Below, in pieces: positions 35,839 through 48,767 of a stretch of DNA of 64,000 nt. The notes under the pieces are model-generated. The model was not told the origin of the DNA. It saw nothing but the letters and a program-made list of their open reading frames with translations, and did no database searches. Source of the stretch: Reticulitermes speratus (taxonomy: Eukaryota; Arthropoda; Insecta; Blattodea; Rhinotermitidae); the NCBI GenBank assembly GCA_021186555.1, contig JAJKFL010000013.1, positions 43,239,144 to 43,303,143 of the forward strand, in the 5' to 3' direction. Made by a program: the position numbers and the translations under genes. Each line of letters begins with the position of its first letter. Position 1 is the first letter of the stretch.

Positions 35839-35882
35839 GTCCCTACATACATTTCAGCACACCTTGTGTCATCCTCAGAGGG
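35839..35882 (-). ncRNA. Hammerhead-like motif (type 2), copy B
   Basis: As at 14,295, but with one extra base (GUGUGCUGAAAU instead of GUGUGCGAAAU). The core strings CUGAGGA and GAAA and the CCCU/AGGG arms are kept. Confidence 0.35.
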
Positions 35883-36364
35883 TCGTCGACAGTTCGCAAT
35901 CTTCAATACATCCAATTGTTATTCACTCACTTTCACAACACATAATTATTGTAAGTTACCAGCACTAAATATCACTTGTTTTTCTTTCATAGTAATTAGC
36001 TTATTTTCTTCAGAGTTTTTTGTTAAAATAAATCATTAAATTTACAATTGAAGATAGTTGTAGTGTAAATTATTAAAAAAATATTAAAACTGTATTTGAC
36101 AGCTGGCTATGTATACTAGTTGTTCGATCACATTTGATCTCGTCCTGCAAAATATAAAATATAAATAAGCTACTATTAGCGATTTATATAGCAATCAATT
36201 CATGTAAGCGAAGATGTATATTGTAACATACCTTTTGCTGTGCTGATAACCGCCCTGTGGTGTATTGTGTACTGCCTGGTAATGGAGGTCATTGAAAGAA
36301 AGTGTAGTGCAATAGTTCGATTGAAAATAACATTATCTATCAAAATCCACACTACATATATATA

Positions 36365-37146
36365 CAGTGATACCTCGGCTAACGAGTGACCCTGCTAACG
36401 AATTTTTCGGCTAACGAAGATTTTTTCGCTGTTTTTCGGACTCGGCTAACGAATATGGATTCGGCTAACGAATGTTTTAGTGGATGCTCGCGCTAACATA
36501 AGCAGCAAACATGAACGGTCGGGCCATTCCAGGAGCTTATTTTTTCCGTCTGTATGTGTGTGACAAAGAAATGAGCTGACCACATCACATAGGAGAGACC
36601 CACCAACCCGACTGGGTTGTTTACGTTCGAGACAGCGAGAAGTGAGACGCCTGATAACATAAGCTGCTTCGGATTTGATGACGGATGTATATCAGAAGGT
36701 GAGAGAGGGCCATCGCTTTGACCTTATTTTGTGCTAATGCAAGTGGTGATCTCAAAATTAAACCAATGTTGGTCAACCACTCTGAGACACCAAGAATTTT
36801 CAAATTTGGAAGAAGAATAGTAAAAACGTTGTGTACAAATTTTCAGTTTAATAGTATAAGGTGTATAATACTGTATATTTTCAGTATAATAGTGTAAAGA
36901 TTGTCAGTTTTTCATTCTACTTTCCATTCTCCTTCATCCAATTGGGTTGCTGTTTATCTCAGCCTTTGGTGAGTTTTTGCCCTTTTATAGTGTGCTTTTT
37001 ACTATTTTATAAAACTTATCTTTAAATAGTGGGCAGCATCCAGAACGAATTAAACGATTTTCTATAGAAACCTACGGGAAATCACGTTTCGGTTTAAACG
37101 AATGTGATTCCGGAACGAATTATCTTCGTTAGCCGAGGTATCACTG
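36365..37146 (+). mobile_element. Tigger/pogo-like element, internally deleted, copy B
   Basis: The same insertion as 14,820-15,581, 782 bp. It has one more subterminal GGATTCGGCTAACGAAT unit than A, and the sequence near its right end reads TTTCGGTTTAAACG instead of TTTCGGCTTACG. The TA flanks and TIRs are the same. Confidence 0.85.
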
Positions 37147-37152
37147 TATATA

Positions 37153-37920
37153 CAGTGTCCGGCAGAAAAACCTGACGATTTTTAAGTTAAAATGAAATGA
37201 AGAGTGTACTATCTTTTTACGTGAATTTATTAATAAATTTAACTTCACCTCAAAGCATTTTAATTACAATATTCACTTCCTGAATATTGTGTCTGTGAGG
37301 TGGCGTCCATTGTTGTCAACACATTCCCGCAAGCGTTTCTGGAAGTTCTGCATCACTCGTTGCAGCATGATGGGAGAAATTGCTGCCACTTCGTCCCTGG
37401 TGTTCTGTTTCAAGTCCATCGATGTCCTTGGTTTATTTAATTTATTTTATTATAAAAATTTAAGTCCTCATGCAATATTCGGCGCACCGTACGATCAGAC
37501 ATTCTTAACGCAATGGCATTTCTGCTTGCTGATCGCCAAGGGCTTCTGACAAAAGCCTGACGCACTCGTTCGATGTTCTCAGGAGTTCTAAGTGAAGGTT
37601 CTCTTCCGGGAGGTTTTCTTTTCGCTGCAGGAGCCGTCTCTCTGACGTTTCTCACCCACAATAGTACAGTATTGCGACTACGGACACTGTCATTCCGATG
37701 AGTATTGAAGTGCCGACGAAATACCCGCTGAGTCTTAACAGAATCGTTGTTTTTAAATATGTCTCCACTAGCGAAAGCCCGATGCTGTACCGACCAGCTC
37801 TCCATGGCAACTGAAATGCTTTGAGTCTTGCTAGAAGGGCGCTCAAGGACAACTTCCCCACGCCAACGGTACCACTCACAGCAGTGTTGCAAAATCGTCA
37901 GGTTTTTCTGCCGGACCCTG
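37153..37920 (-). mobile_element. Tc1/mariner deletion derivative, copy B
   Basis: Same insertion, same length (768 bp), same TIRs and TA flanks as 15,588-16,355. In the broken transposase (37,287-37,803) a base insertion after HRAFA shifts the frame of the helix-turn-helix part relative to copy A, so the N-terminus is also damaged here; the remaining motifs (HFNTHRND, SRNTVLLWVRN, TVRRILHEDLNF) and the C-terminal piece are the same. Confidence 0.85.
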
Positions 37921-38691
37921 TATATAAAAACCTTGTTTCATGTACGCAACGAACAGTACATTAAACCCTCTGCCACAGTATCTCTACCAGTTCTGGGGCT
38001 GGCAAGTATCTCATCCAACAGTTCATCACTCTTGAGTTTTGGCGTGAAAGTATGAATTACATCTGCATTCCGCCTATGTCTTTGCATGCTGAAATATGGA
38101 TATCAGCAAACCGTGCAGTCATCACATCTACACACAATTTCACCTCAGTGTCCCCATAAGTCACACAGTACCATTTGTATAATAGCAAAACATTGCAGCA
38201 GAGGACAAAAACAAGACACTTCAAACAGCACTACATCAACAGATCACGTACAATGCATGGCAAAGAGGGCACATATATATATATTATAATATGGGTCAGA
38301 ACACCTGCAAGGAAGGAACTGCTTGGAAATACACGTAATGGGAAATTAATTACACAACAGCACTTGCAAACTCTCTCAGAATAGTGTCACAGTAATGAAT
38401 GAGCTCAATGTGTCAATATGGGATGCTGAAGCTAAGATCCGAATTATTTTTGGAAATCGAGAAATGTACATTTTCTGTTACAATGACTTACAGTAAAAAA
38501 GAAAAAAAGTCATAATGGCCATATATTGTCACTAGTTAGGTAAGATCTGTTTGTTACAATCCCTACACCTGTGCACTTCACATGATTACAGAACATCAGA
38601 ATCATAAAGGTATTAATGTACCGTCAGTTCACCCTCAGTACTCAATAAATAACTACAAACACAATGGTTATTGTGACACTTGCCACGAACA

Positions 38692-38927
38692 TATATGTTA
38701 TGCCTTATCAGGTCACCCTTCCTACAGAATGACTTAGTACATACATCACAGTGATATGGTCACTCGGCACTATGGATGTGTAGATGTATCGTCAAATTAC
38801 CCGTGTCATTGAGTGACTTACTACACATATCACAATTGCACTGTCGGTTAGAACTATGGATATACTGATGTGTCTTGAGTTTACTCTGTCACTGAACAAC
38901 TGACTTGCACACATCGCAATATGGACG
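38692..38927 (-). pseudogene. Three decayed zinc fingers after the stop codon, copy B
   Basis: Same three relic fingers as after copy A, with stops in the first finger and in a linker. The middle finger keeps both Cys and both His. Confidence 0.8.
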
Positions 38928-40466
38928 CTACCGACTATGGAGGCGTTGATGTCTATTCAGACTACCTGTCTGACTAAATGACTTACTACACAAATCACAG
39001 TTATAAGGTCGCTCCCCAGTGTGGATGCGTTGATGTGTCTTCAGATTACCCTTGTCACTGAATGACTTACTGCACAAATCACAGTTATACGGTCGCTCCC
39101 CACTATGCATGCGTTGATGTGTCTTCAGATTACCCTTGTGACTGAATGACTTACTGCACAAATCACAGTTATACGGTCGCTCCCCACTATGCATGCGTTG
39201 ATGTACCTTCAGATTACCCTTGTCACTGAATGACTTACTGCACAAATCACAGTTATACAGTCGCTCCCCACTATGCCTGCGTTGATGTGTCTTCAGATTA
39301 CCCTTGTCACTGAATGACTTACTGCACAAATCACAGTTATACAGTCGCTCCCCACTATGCATGCGTTGATGTACCTTCAGATTACCCTTGTCACTGAATG
39401 ACTTACTGCACAAATCACAGTTATACAGTCGCTCCCCACTATGCATGTGTTGATGTGTCTTCAGATTACTCGCCTGTCTGAATGACTTATTACATACATC
39501 ACAATGATATGGACGCTCTCCAGTGTGGATGTGTTGATGTACCTTCAGATCATTCTTCTCACTAAATGATTTACTACACAAATCACAGTTATATGGTCGC
39601 TCCCCAGTGTGCATGCGTTGATGTCTCTTCAGATCATTCTTCTCACTAAATGATTTACTACACAAATCACAGTTATATGGTCGCTCCCCAGTGTGCATGC
39701 GTTGATGTCTCTTCAGATGACCCTTGTCACTGAATGACTTACTGCACAAATCACAGTTATACGGTCGCTCCCCACTATGCATGCGTTGATGTCTCTTCAG
39801 ACTACCCTTGAGACTGAATGACTTACTACATACATCACAGTGATATGGACGCTCTCCAGTGTGCTTGCGCTGATGTACCTTCAGATTATCCTTGTGACTG
39901 AATGACTTACTGCACAAATCACAGTTATACAGTCGCTCCCCACTATGGATGCGTTGATGTGTCTTCAGATTACTCGCCTGACTGAATGACTTACTACACA
40001 CATCACAATGATATGGACGCTCTCCAGTGTGGATGTGTTGATGTACCTTCAGATCACTTTTCCGACTAAAAGACTTACTACATACATCACAGTGATATAG
40101 ACTCTCCCCAGTGTGCATGCATTGATGTTTCGTCAGATCATTCTTCTCAATAAATGATTTACTACACAAATCACAGTTATATGGTCGCTCCCCAGTGTGC
40201 ATGCGTTGATGTCTCTTCAGATGACCCTTGTGACTGAATGACTTACTGCACAAATCACAGTTATACGGTCGCTCCCCACTATGCATGTGTTGATGTGTCT
40301 TCAGATTACCCTTGTGACTGAATGACTTACTGCACAAATCACAGTTATACAGTCGCTCCCCACTATGCATGCGTTGATGTCTCTTCAGACTACCCTTGAG
40401 ACTGAATGACTTACTACATACATCACAGTGATACGGACGCTCTCCATTATCTGTGTCTTGATATTC
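38928..40466 (-). CDS. C2H2 zinc-finger protein, terminal exon with 18 fingers, copy B
   Basis: A DNA-binding protein of the poly-C2H2 class, expected in the nucleus. The exon starts after TTTCTTTACCAG at 40,466, phase 0, with EYQDTDNGERPYHC, and stays open for 512 codons to the TAG at 38,928. It holds 18 fingers of the form [11 protein letters not shown]5-L-x2-HQ-x2-H joined by HSGER or HTGER linkers. Base-contact positions (-1, 2, 3, 6) vary: LGSR, HGNT, HGHR, ENDK, RSDV, QSNT, HDNV, DGHR, ENDR, DGNV, DGNT, QGSR. Several adjacent fingers are near-identical (SDKGNLKVHQ and [10 protein letters not shown]), showing recent expansion. Upstream exons at 46,552 and 47,340 (or 48,600 and 49,435) have matching phase. 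Target unknown. Confidence 0.9.
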   Translation of the reverse strand, partial: EYQDTDNGERPYHCDVCSKSFSLKGSLKRHQRMHSGERLYNCDLCSKSFSHKGNLKTHQHMHSGERPYNCDLCSKSFSHKGHLKRHQRMHTGERPYNCDLCSKSFIEKNDLTKHQCMHTGESLYHCDVCSKSFSRKSDLKVHQHIHTGERPYHCDVCSKSFSQASNLKTHQRIHSGERLYNCDLCSKSFSHKDNLKVHQRKHTGERPYHCDVCSKSFSLKGSLKRHQRMHSGERPYNCDLCSKSFSDKGHLKRHQRMHTGERPYNCDLCSKSFSEKNDLKRHQRMHTGERPYNCDLCSKSFSEKNDLKVHQHIHTGERPYHCDVCNKSFRQASNLKTHQHMHSGERLYNCDLCSKSFSDKGNLKVHQRMHSGERLYNCDLCSKSFSDKGNLKTHQRRHSGERLYNCDLCSKSFSDKGNLKVHQRMHSGERPYNCDLCSKSFSHKGNLKTHQRMHSGERPYNCDLCSKSFSDKGNLKTHQRIHTGERPYNCDLCSKSFSQTGSLNRHQRLHSR

Positions 40467-40872
40467 CTGGTAAAGAAATATGGAAAGATTAACCCAAAAT
40501 GCAATGGTTTTGAAAACAAGGTATCATTGAAATAATACACTTATTACTGAATTACAAGGGTTCTGTGCACATTAATATACATAACAGAATGACTGGTAAA
40601 TATTTTATAAACACAAGGTCACCTGCAATATGACAGCGAAAAAGAGAGGGAATGAAGGTTATTAGAACATAAATGAGTAAATAACAGAAAAAATGAAATC
40701 ACTACATTTTTAATAATTGAGGAACAAAGAATTCAAAATTTTTTGACGGTGATGACATAGGACAAGCCCTAAGAATGCTGGTGATTGTTTTTTTTAACAT
40801 AAAAGTGACACCTCATATAGAGCACCTGTACAATGCATAGGTCAGTTATGGCGACTGTAAGCCTTGCATAAC

Positions 40873-43800
40873 GGGGGTCAAAGGGGCAGTATGTGGCCTC
40901 AGGGGTACATCGATGCTGGCAGAGGTGTACCGTTAAAACCTGAGAAATGCCATTTATTCCTGCCAAGTCCAATCCATGCATGTCCATGTCATGGCCCCTG
41001 GTAACGTCTCTGACGGCTAAGACATGGAGGGGCGAAAAGCGAGTTCCCGACGCTGATACTTGGGACAAGCCAGCTAGGGGAGCAAACCCCAACAGAAAAA
41101 CCAGGTCCTCCAAGTTACGGAGGTTAGGCGCAAGGCCAGCACCCTTGCCCTATAAAAACAACAATTGCTAAAGAATCTCAACGAAAGAATGCCGGACAGA
41201 TATTTGGATGCAGACCAAGGCGAGTTAAAAGGACAAAAGGAAAAAAATTAATAATAGGAACATGGAATGTTAAGACATTATTAAAAGCAGGGAAAATGCA
41301 AGAATTGGATGATCAACTAGCAAACACAAGCTTAGAAATTGTGGCAATACAAGAAACAAGATGGAAAGGGAATGGAGTAATTAACAAAAGGAATTATTCT
41401 CTATATTACAGTGGATCTACTTTGAAGAGAGGACAAGTAGGCACTGGTCTTTATGTTAAAAAAAAAAATACACAATCATGTTTTGAACTTCTCACCTGTA
41501 AATGAAAGATTGTGTAAGTTGAGAATCAAAGGAAAGTTTAATAACATAACAATAATCAGTGCATATGCCCCAACAGAGGAGAAAGAAACAGAAACTAAAG
41601 AACAGTTCTATGAAGAACTACAGAACATGATAGATAATACTCCACGTAGTGACACAATAATCATACTAAGTGATTTCAACGCAAAATTAGGAAAGGAGGA
41701 TACATACAAAAATGTCACAGGTAAACATACGTTGCACGAACAAACAAGTGAAAATGGAGAATTACGGTGTGAATTTGCAACAGTAAATGAAATGCAAGTA
41801 ATGAGTACAAAGTTCCAACATAAAACGATACATATGGGAACCTGGATATCTCCTGACCAAAACACAATAAACCAAATTGATCATGTATTAATAAATAAAA
41901 AGAAAAGGGATCTAATTGAAGACATTCGAACAATGAGAGGACCCAGCATCGATTCAGACCATTTCCTGGTGAAAACTATCCTTAAGCAAAAGTTACCACT
42001 TGCATACAAGAAGAAACCTACACCCAACACACACTGGAATAAAAATGCATTTACAGATACAACAAAAATAAGACAGTACAAAACAGAATTACATAAGAAA
42101 TTAATAGAACTGCCAGAGACCCAAGAAATCAACAAGGAATGGGAAGGAGTAAAGAATGCCATAATCGAAGCGGCAAATAATATAATCAAAAAAACAAGAT
42201 AAACAAAATAGAAACGAATGGTGGGATGAAGAATGCCGGAGAGCGATACAAGACAAGAGTATTGCCAGGAAGAAATACATGCAAATTAATACAAGAGCAA
42301 ATCAAGAATATTATAATTCTAAGAGGCTGGAAGCAAATAAAATCTGTAGAATTAAGAAAAAAGAATGGCTAACAATAAAATAAGCCAAATAGAAGAAAAC
42401 TTTAAGAAGAACGAAGTAAGGAAATTCTACAAAGACGCCAAAGAACTTGATAAATGGCAAACAAACATGCCAATCCAACGTAAGGACGGAGATGGAAATA
42501 TAATAATACAAAAACAAAAAATATTAGAAATATGGAAAGAGTATTTTAGAAACTTATTTGAAGAAGATGGAACAACAGCAGATCCAGTCACGATAGAGAA
42601 TATTGTGGATGATAACCAAGAAATTATACCACCAACCTTCAATTAAATTTGTAGTATTATAAACAAATTAAAAAACAACAAAGCAGCGGGGTCTGATAAT
42701 ATATGCCCAGAATTAATCAAATATGGTGGAAGAATATTGAAATATAAAAATGCATAGACTAATTCTAAATATTTGGGACAAAGAACAGTTACCAGAACAA
42801 TGGAGGGAAGGAATCATCTGTCCAATCTACAAAAAAGGTGACAGGCTGGATTGCAAAATTTACAGGCCAATAACTCTGCTAAACACAGCATATAAAATAC
42901 TGGCAATACTGTTAATAAACGGCTCATACAGATTATTGAGAATAAACTTGGCGATTTTCAAATGGGTTTCAGGACAAACAGATCAACAATAGATAATATA
43001 TTTATAGTGAGACAGATTTTTGAGAAGTGCCATGAATACGATATCTAACTGAATAATATATTCATAGATTACACACATGCATTTTATTTGGTGCACCGGA
43101 AGAAAATATTAGAATGTCTAAAACAATATGAAGTACCATCAAAGTTGATAAAATTAATTTCCTTAACGCTAGAAAACACAAAAGCGAAAGTCAAAGTAAA
43201 TAATGACCTAAGTGGAGAAATTAAAATTGAAACTGGGGTGAAACAAGGAGATCCACTGTCTGCAACTCTGTTCAGTATGATAATTGACTCAATTATGAAT
43301 CAATTAGATGTTAGAGGGAATATTTCAACACGTTAAAACAAAGTATTGCCTATGCTGATGATATATTAATTACAGCAAGGACCACGCAAGCTGCTTATCG
43401 ACACCTTCCAGAAACTAAAAGAACAATCATACAAGTATGGGCTAGTAATAAATACACAAAAAAATAATACATAAAATGTGCAAAACAAGCACACAAATTA
43501 ACAGAACTTAACTGTAACGGTACATGTCTAGAGCACAAGAGATCATATAAATACCTTGGATCAATCGTAAATGGAGATAATACAATAGAAGAAGAGATCA
43601 AAACAAGGATAATCCAAGGTAACAAAGCATATTATGCAAACCAAACCTTATTTAAAAAGTAAATTAATTGCAAAGAGTTTAAAATTACATTTCTATAGAA
43701 CGGTTATAAGACCCGTAGTTACCTATGGCTCTGAAACATGGGTCCTGAAAGAAGCAATGAAGCAAAAATTGCTCATATATGAAAGGAAGATACTAAGAAG

Positions 43801-44159
43801 GATTTTTGGACCAAGTAAAAACATGGATGGCTCATGGGGAATGAAAACAAATGAAGAGCTTAATAAACTAATAAAGTATAAGAATATAGTAAATCATATT
43901 AAAGCACAAAGATTAGGGTGGTTTGGGCATGTGTACCGAATGGAAAATGTCAGATTGGTTAAAAGAATCTATATCTGGAAGCCTATATCTATACGAATGC
44001 GTGGAAGACCGAAGAATAGATGGGAAGATGATGTTATGGCAGACTTGAGGATTCAAACATCAAAAACTGGAGAAACTGCATCCAGGATAGGATATGGAAG
44101 GATATATTTGAGAAGGCCAAAACCTACAAAGGATGAGGTTGTCGTGCCTGTAGAAGAAG
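40873..44159 (+). mobile_element. RTE-like LINE with target duplication, copy B
   Basis: The same insertion as 19,297-22,583, again 3,287 bp, with AAGCCTTGCATAAC at 40,859-40,872 and 44,160-44,173. It shares the in-frame stops of A, with a handful of single-base indels of its own (for example near 42,370, 42,914, 43,333 and 43,660). Shared lesions mean it was already dead when A and B were duplicated. Confidence 0.95.
41258..42202 (+). pseudogene. LINE endonuclease domain, copy B
   Basis: Identical in protein sequence to the 19,682-20,626 copy over the 249-codon open part, including the frame slip in the A run after GTGLYVKKK and the stop at the end. Confidence 0.85.
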
Positions 44160-44194
44160 AAGCCTTGCATAACAGTCAGACAATCTGTACATGA
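42278..44194 (+). pseudogene. LINE reverse transcriptase and C-terminus, copy B
   Basis: Same motifs as copy A ([64 protein letters not shown]) and the same stops before motif A. Additional lesions are a deletion in the fingers region near 42,914 and one before motif C near 43,333. The piece from 43,634 is open further upstream than in A, adding IRPVVTYGSETWVLKE. Confidence 0.85.
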
Positions 44195-44256
44195 TAGCAA
44201 ATGCTTACACAGAAGGTCAACAAAAGCTGAAAGCACCTTGCAGAGGGCGAGAAGCT

Positions 44257-44559
44257 AAAGGTAAAGCAATCCCATTACAGGCCCGGACGGGCCCTTAGGG
44301 TTCCAGGAGGTTGAGACTCCCAGATTACTAGACAATCGGCACATGAAGGTGGTAAGGTTGTCAGCGCTATGCACCGGCCGCATTTACATCCGAGGAAATA
44401 CTCCTGGTACTCATTTGTGTTAGAGGCTGAGTCAAGGGTCATATTGTGGCCAAAAGAATTATGTCAATGAAAAATTCCAATGATGTCATACGGAATCACA
44501 CCCGCGACCTTCCGGCTTGTAGCGCAGTGCCTCAACCAACTGCGCCATCGCGTGCCCCT
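44257..44559 (-). mobile_element. tRNA-derived SINE (family 1), copy B
   Basis: Same insertion and target duplication as at 22,681, with one base fewer (TCATACGG against TCATAACGG). A and B box sequences are the same. Confidence 0.9.
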
Positions 44560-44663
44560 GAGAGCAAGAAGCTACACAGGAAAAACTACACTCAAACGAT
44601 GTAGTCAAATTATTATATCAACCAACTTATGCACTAAATAAAAAACATTCAAGAGCAAGCATA

Positions 44664-44715
44664 AAACCCCCATATGTTTCAGTACCCAGGTGCCATCTTC
44701 AGGGATTTATTCAAT
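44664..44715 (-). ncRNA. Hammerhead-like motif (type 1), copy B
   Basis: As in A, with GAAACAUAUGGGGGUUUU between core and arm (two bases fewer than A). CUGAAGA and hairpin are identical to A. Confidence 0.45.
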
Positions 44716-45684
44716 ACAAAGGACTGCAGGCCCAACACACTAATCCAGTTATTATGTCCCCATTATTGAAACGATTGAAACATCAGACACTAAAATTCTA
44801 ACACACATACAGTTAATAGCCATCAAATTACAATGTTATAATATTATATGTATTAAAAGTGAGCAGTTCCAGGTACAGCAGTTGTTTGCACGCTGTATGG
44901 ATCATGCAAACAAACATCTGGCTTGATCGTATGTAGAGATCTCGTCCTGATAAGACTGTGTGCAGTGTGTCACGTATGTGGTGTGGTACACTGAATGTAA
45001 ATATACTACACAACTAACAAAAAAAAAGTTGATTCATTCCTAACTCATTACAAAAATTAGAAAAAATTTGTCTCTACACAAGTTATCTCTAAAAAATACT
45101 TCACAAACAAGTAATGACACACAACAGAAACATAGTGTAAAAAAGAAATTATATACAACACATCACAAATCACCTAACTTCATTGTTGGCACACTGACAA
45201 TCGCAGAGCAACACAAAAACTATTAACTGGTTACGACCCTATGTCAAATTACACCCAGCTAATTGTGAGGGCTGAATGATGTTAATTTCATTTAATTTAG
45301 AAATTGTGATAAACAAGTGCATGTATCATTAATACACAATTATAACTGAAAATGTATTGCTGATGCAACTATGTAAGATCTCACATGTTACACTTTTGCT
45401 TGAAATCTGTTTATCACAGTTACTTGTTGAATTTCCCTGTGCAATTATCAAGAAGTTCTGGTACAAGGATTAACACAAAATACAGTTCAGTTGCAAGAAA
45501 CGAAGAACTTAATGTAGCGCTGTGCCAAGACGTGCACTGTTAGAGGCCTGGAACTGCTGTGTCTTGTGCGCCTAACGGTACTGCTTTACTTACTAAAAGT
45601 ATCTGAAATGGTGCATACCAAATATGCAGCTGGTGCACATCTAGCTGAAGGATAATTCTGAATGATACAATACTGAAGTTCCTA

Positions 45685-45978
45685 GTATTAAAAGTAAAGG
45701 TAAAGGTCACCCTACAAACTGCCATGAAAGCACAGAGAGGGAGTAGAAGTACAGTTTTACTATTTCCTTTGCCTTGGCACTACATAGGGGTGGATGGTTA
45801 GTGCCACCCCCTACCGGCTTTACCCCTGGGAAAGACCACATATCCATTGCATAGAACGCTGGGTGGGCCCCAGGGACAGTTTGGAGTAGTGCGGAAAATA
45901 TTACCCCCGCCAGGTTTCGATCCCCGGGATCGCCCGGCCCATAGCAAGTCGCTATTCTGACTAGTCTATTGCAGCCCA
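45685..45978 (-). mobile_element. tRNA-derived SINE (family 2), copy B unit 1
   Basis: Counterpart of 24,110-24,403, essentially identical, with TGAAGTTCCTA on both sides. Confidence 0.85.
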
Positions 45979-46551
45979 TGAAGTTCCTAATTTTTCAAGA
46001 TGGAATTCTAAGACTTTGATAAAGACAGAAGGACACATCTCAAAACCACAAATACACTCATGGAAACAAAAGATTGTGAATTTGGTGGGCTTCTTCTTGT
46101 AAAGTATGGAGCCGTACAAGCTTAAGTGCATAAACTGTAAGTGATATGATCATGATGAGCCTGATGATGATGACCAACATGACAACAGCAGCATAACCTT
46201 AAATACCTGAGTACACTTCATGGTTATAAATTGTTTATTAGAGTTAATAATTATGTATTATTTTCTTGTAGAGCCAAGCATTAGATTATTAGTGAAGTGT
46301 GCAAATTACATACTGCTTGATCTCATACAATAAAAATGCCTTAACACAAAATCAAAGTGCTGTTCCACGAGCAACTTACAACACAATACAAACATATTGG
46401 CATACTGTCAAAGGATGGCCCTAGATGCATACACTGTAGTACAGTTGTGCCATGTGGACAAACTGACCGTCACAGATCGATATTAGCAAATGTCTATGTA
46501 ATCCTAGATATCTGTTAAAATTACTTAATAATGGGCACATTACAAACTTAC

Positions 46552-46719
46552 CTCATTTTCGGCCTTTACTGATGGAAATGTTATAGCTACATGATCCAGT
46601 TCCTCTTCCACACCAGTGCACTCCCCAACTTTCCTGATAAGTTCAATTTCATCATCAGAAGATGTCAGATATCTCTCAGTACAAGCACCAGGTTCAACGT
46701 TCACTAAATCCATGCTGAT
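46552..46719 (-). CDS. Zinc-finger protein N-terminal exon, copy B unit 1
   Basis: A 168-nt exon, open, phase 0 at both ends, with borders TTATAG/ATCAGC and AATGAG/GTAAGT. It encodes 56 residues beginning ISMDLVNVEPGACTERYL, then the acidic SSDDEIELI, then EEELDHVAITFPSVKAENE. The form (Met-Asp-x-x-x-x-Glu-Pro, acidic, ending before the intron) resembles the N-termini of other multi-finger proteins of cockroaches and termites. No KRAB, ZAD or BTB domain is recognised. It is separated from the finger exon at 40,466 by a 6.1-kb intron with matching phase. Confidence 0.75.
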
Positions 46720-47339
46720 CTATAACAAAACCAAACAATATCAGCCATGACCTGCTCTTGTTTACCGCATTAAACGGAATACACGTTTCAGCACTGAGGT
46801 TTTCACACCAGTGTTTCTTAAGATTCAAATAGTCTTGGAGGATATTGCTGCCACCATCCCGATTGCATTCAAAGACATGTTAGGTATTCCTGCCACCATT
46901 CTTGGGCTACATTAAATATGGAGACAGCTAGGTCTTCCGGAATATCTGTACGTATATACCCAACCACACAGCGTCACATACCAGAGGCATGTGATCTCGA
47001 GACTATAGCAGTTAATTTATGATGTTCAGTCTGGCAACTTTAAGAATAAAAGTGAATTCACACTGTCAAACTAATGACCATCAACATAAATGTATGCAAG
47101 CACAAACAACGATCCTTCAACACACTGGAAACTACTTACAAGTCAACATGGTGTAATATCCCAGAAGACTTGCAACTTCACGATACACTTTCCCTATAAA
47201 CACTTCTACACTGCATCAAACTTGTCACAACTGACAAATGCAAACTAACAAAAACTTGTCACAAAACTTATTTTCTGTGGCCATATAAATACACAGACAA
47301 CAGAACGATACAATCACTTTCTGAACACAGAACACTCAC

Positions 47340-47407
47340 CATGCTCTCCATCACAGCAGGATGGTTTGTAAGCTTACACCTGGTCTTTGACAATGATGGT
47401 TCCCAGG
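47340..47407 (-). CDS. 68-nt upstream exon of finger gene, copy B unit 1
   Basis: Same as 25,757-25,824, borders CATATACAG and CATG/GTGAGT. Lies 621 bp upstream of the open exon at 46,719. Confidence 0.55.
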
Positions 47408-47729
47408 CTGTATATGGAAATAACTTAAACAAATCTTAAATGTACAGATTTCTCTTTATCACAGTCACTTGTTGAATTTCCCTGTGCAATTATCAAGAAG
47501 CTCTGGTACAAGGATTAGCACAAAATACAGTTTAGATACAAGCAACGAAGAACTTAATGTAGCGCTGTGCCAAGACGTGCACTGTTAGAGGCCTGGAACT
47601 GCTGTGTCTTGTGCGCCTAATGGTACTGCTTTACTTACTAAATGTATCTGAAATGGTGCATACCAAATATGCAGCTGGTGCACATCTAGCTGAAGGATAA
47701 TTCTGAATGATACAATACTGAAGTTCCTA

Positions 47730-48023
47730 GTATTAAAAGTAAAGGTAAAGGTCACCCTACAAACTGCCATGAAAGCACAGAGGGGGAGTAGAAGTACAGT
47801 TTTACTATTTCCTTAGCCTTGGCACTACACAGGGGTGGATGGTTAGTGCAACCCCCTACCGGCTTTACCCCTGCGAAAGACCACGTATCCATTGCATAGA
47901 ACGCTGGGTAGGCCCCAGGGACAGTTTGGAGTAGTGCGGAAAATATTACCCCCGCCAGGTTTCGATCCCCAGGATTGTCCATCCCAAAGCAAGTCGCTAT
48001 TCTGACTAGTCTATTGCAGCCCA
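47730..48023 (-). mobile_element. tRNA-derived SINE (family 2), copy B unit 2
   Basis: Counterpart of 26,148-26,440. The right target repeat has one change (TAAAGTTCCTA). Confidence 0.85.
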
Positions 48024-48599
48024 TAAAGTTCCTAATGTTTCAAGATGGAATTCTAAGACTTTGACAAAGAAAAAAAGACACATCTCAAAACCACAATTAC
48101 ACTCATGGAAGCAAAAGATTGTGAATTTGGTGGGCTTCTTCTTGTAAAGTATGGAGCCTTCCAAGCTTAAGTGCATAAACTGTAAGTGATATGATGATGA
48201 TCATCATAATGATGATAATGACCAACATGACAACAGCAGCATAACCTTAAATACTTGAGTATACTTCATGGTTATAAATTGTTTATTAGAGTTAATAATT
48301 ATGTATTATTTTCTTGTAGAGCCAAGCAATAGATTATTTGTGAAGTGTGCAAATTACATACTGCTTGATCTCATACAATAAAAATGACTTAACACAAAAT
48401 CAAAGTGCTGTTCCACAAGCAACTTACAACACAATACAAACATATTGGCATACTGTCAAAGGATGGCCCTAGATGCATACACTGTAGTACAGTTGTGCCA
48501 TGTGGACAAACTAACCGTCACAGACCGATATGAGCAAATGTCTATGTAATCCTAGATATCTGTGAAAATTACTTAATAATGGACACATCACAAACTTAC

Positions 48600-48767
48600 C
48601 TCATTTTCGAACTTTACTGATGTAAATGTTATAGCTATAGGATCCTGTTCCTCTTCTACACCAGTGCCATCCCCAACTTTCCCGATAAGTTCAATTTCAT
48701 CATCAGAAGATGTCAGATATCTCTTAGTACTTGAACCAGGTTCAAGTTTCACTAAATCCATGCTGAT
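48600..48767 (-). CDS. Zinc-finger protein N-terminal exon, copy B unit 2
   Basis: Second open 168-nt version, 56 residues, beginning ISMDLVKLEPGSSTKRYL and ending EQDPIAITFTSVKFENE, with the same splice borders and phase. It could be an alternative to the exon at 46,552, spliced to the same fingers, or be skipped. Both versions are open in B, while both are damaged in A. Confidence 0.7.

Larger units (their letters stand above)
45406..47446. repeat. Nested 2-kb tandem duplication, first unit, copy B
   Basis: Counterpart of 23,833-25,864, with the same edges (TCTGTTTATCACAGT to AAATGTACAG). Confidence 0.9.
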
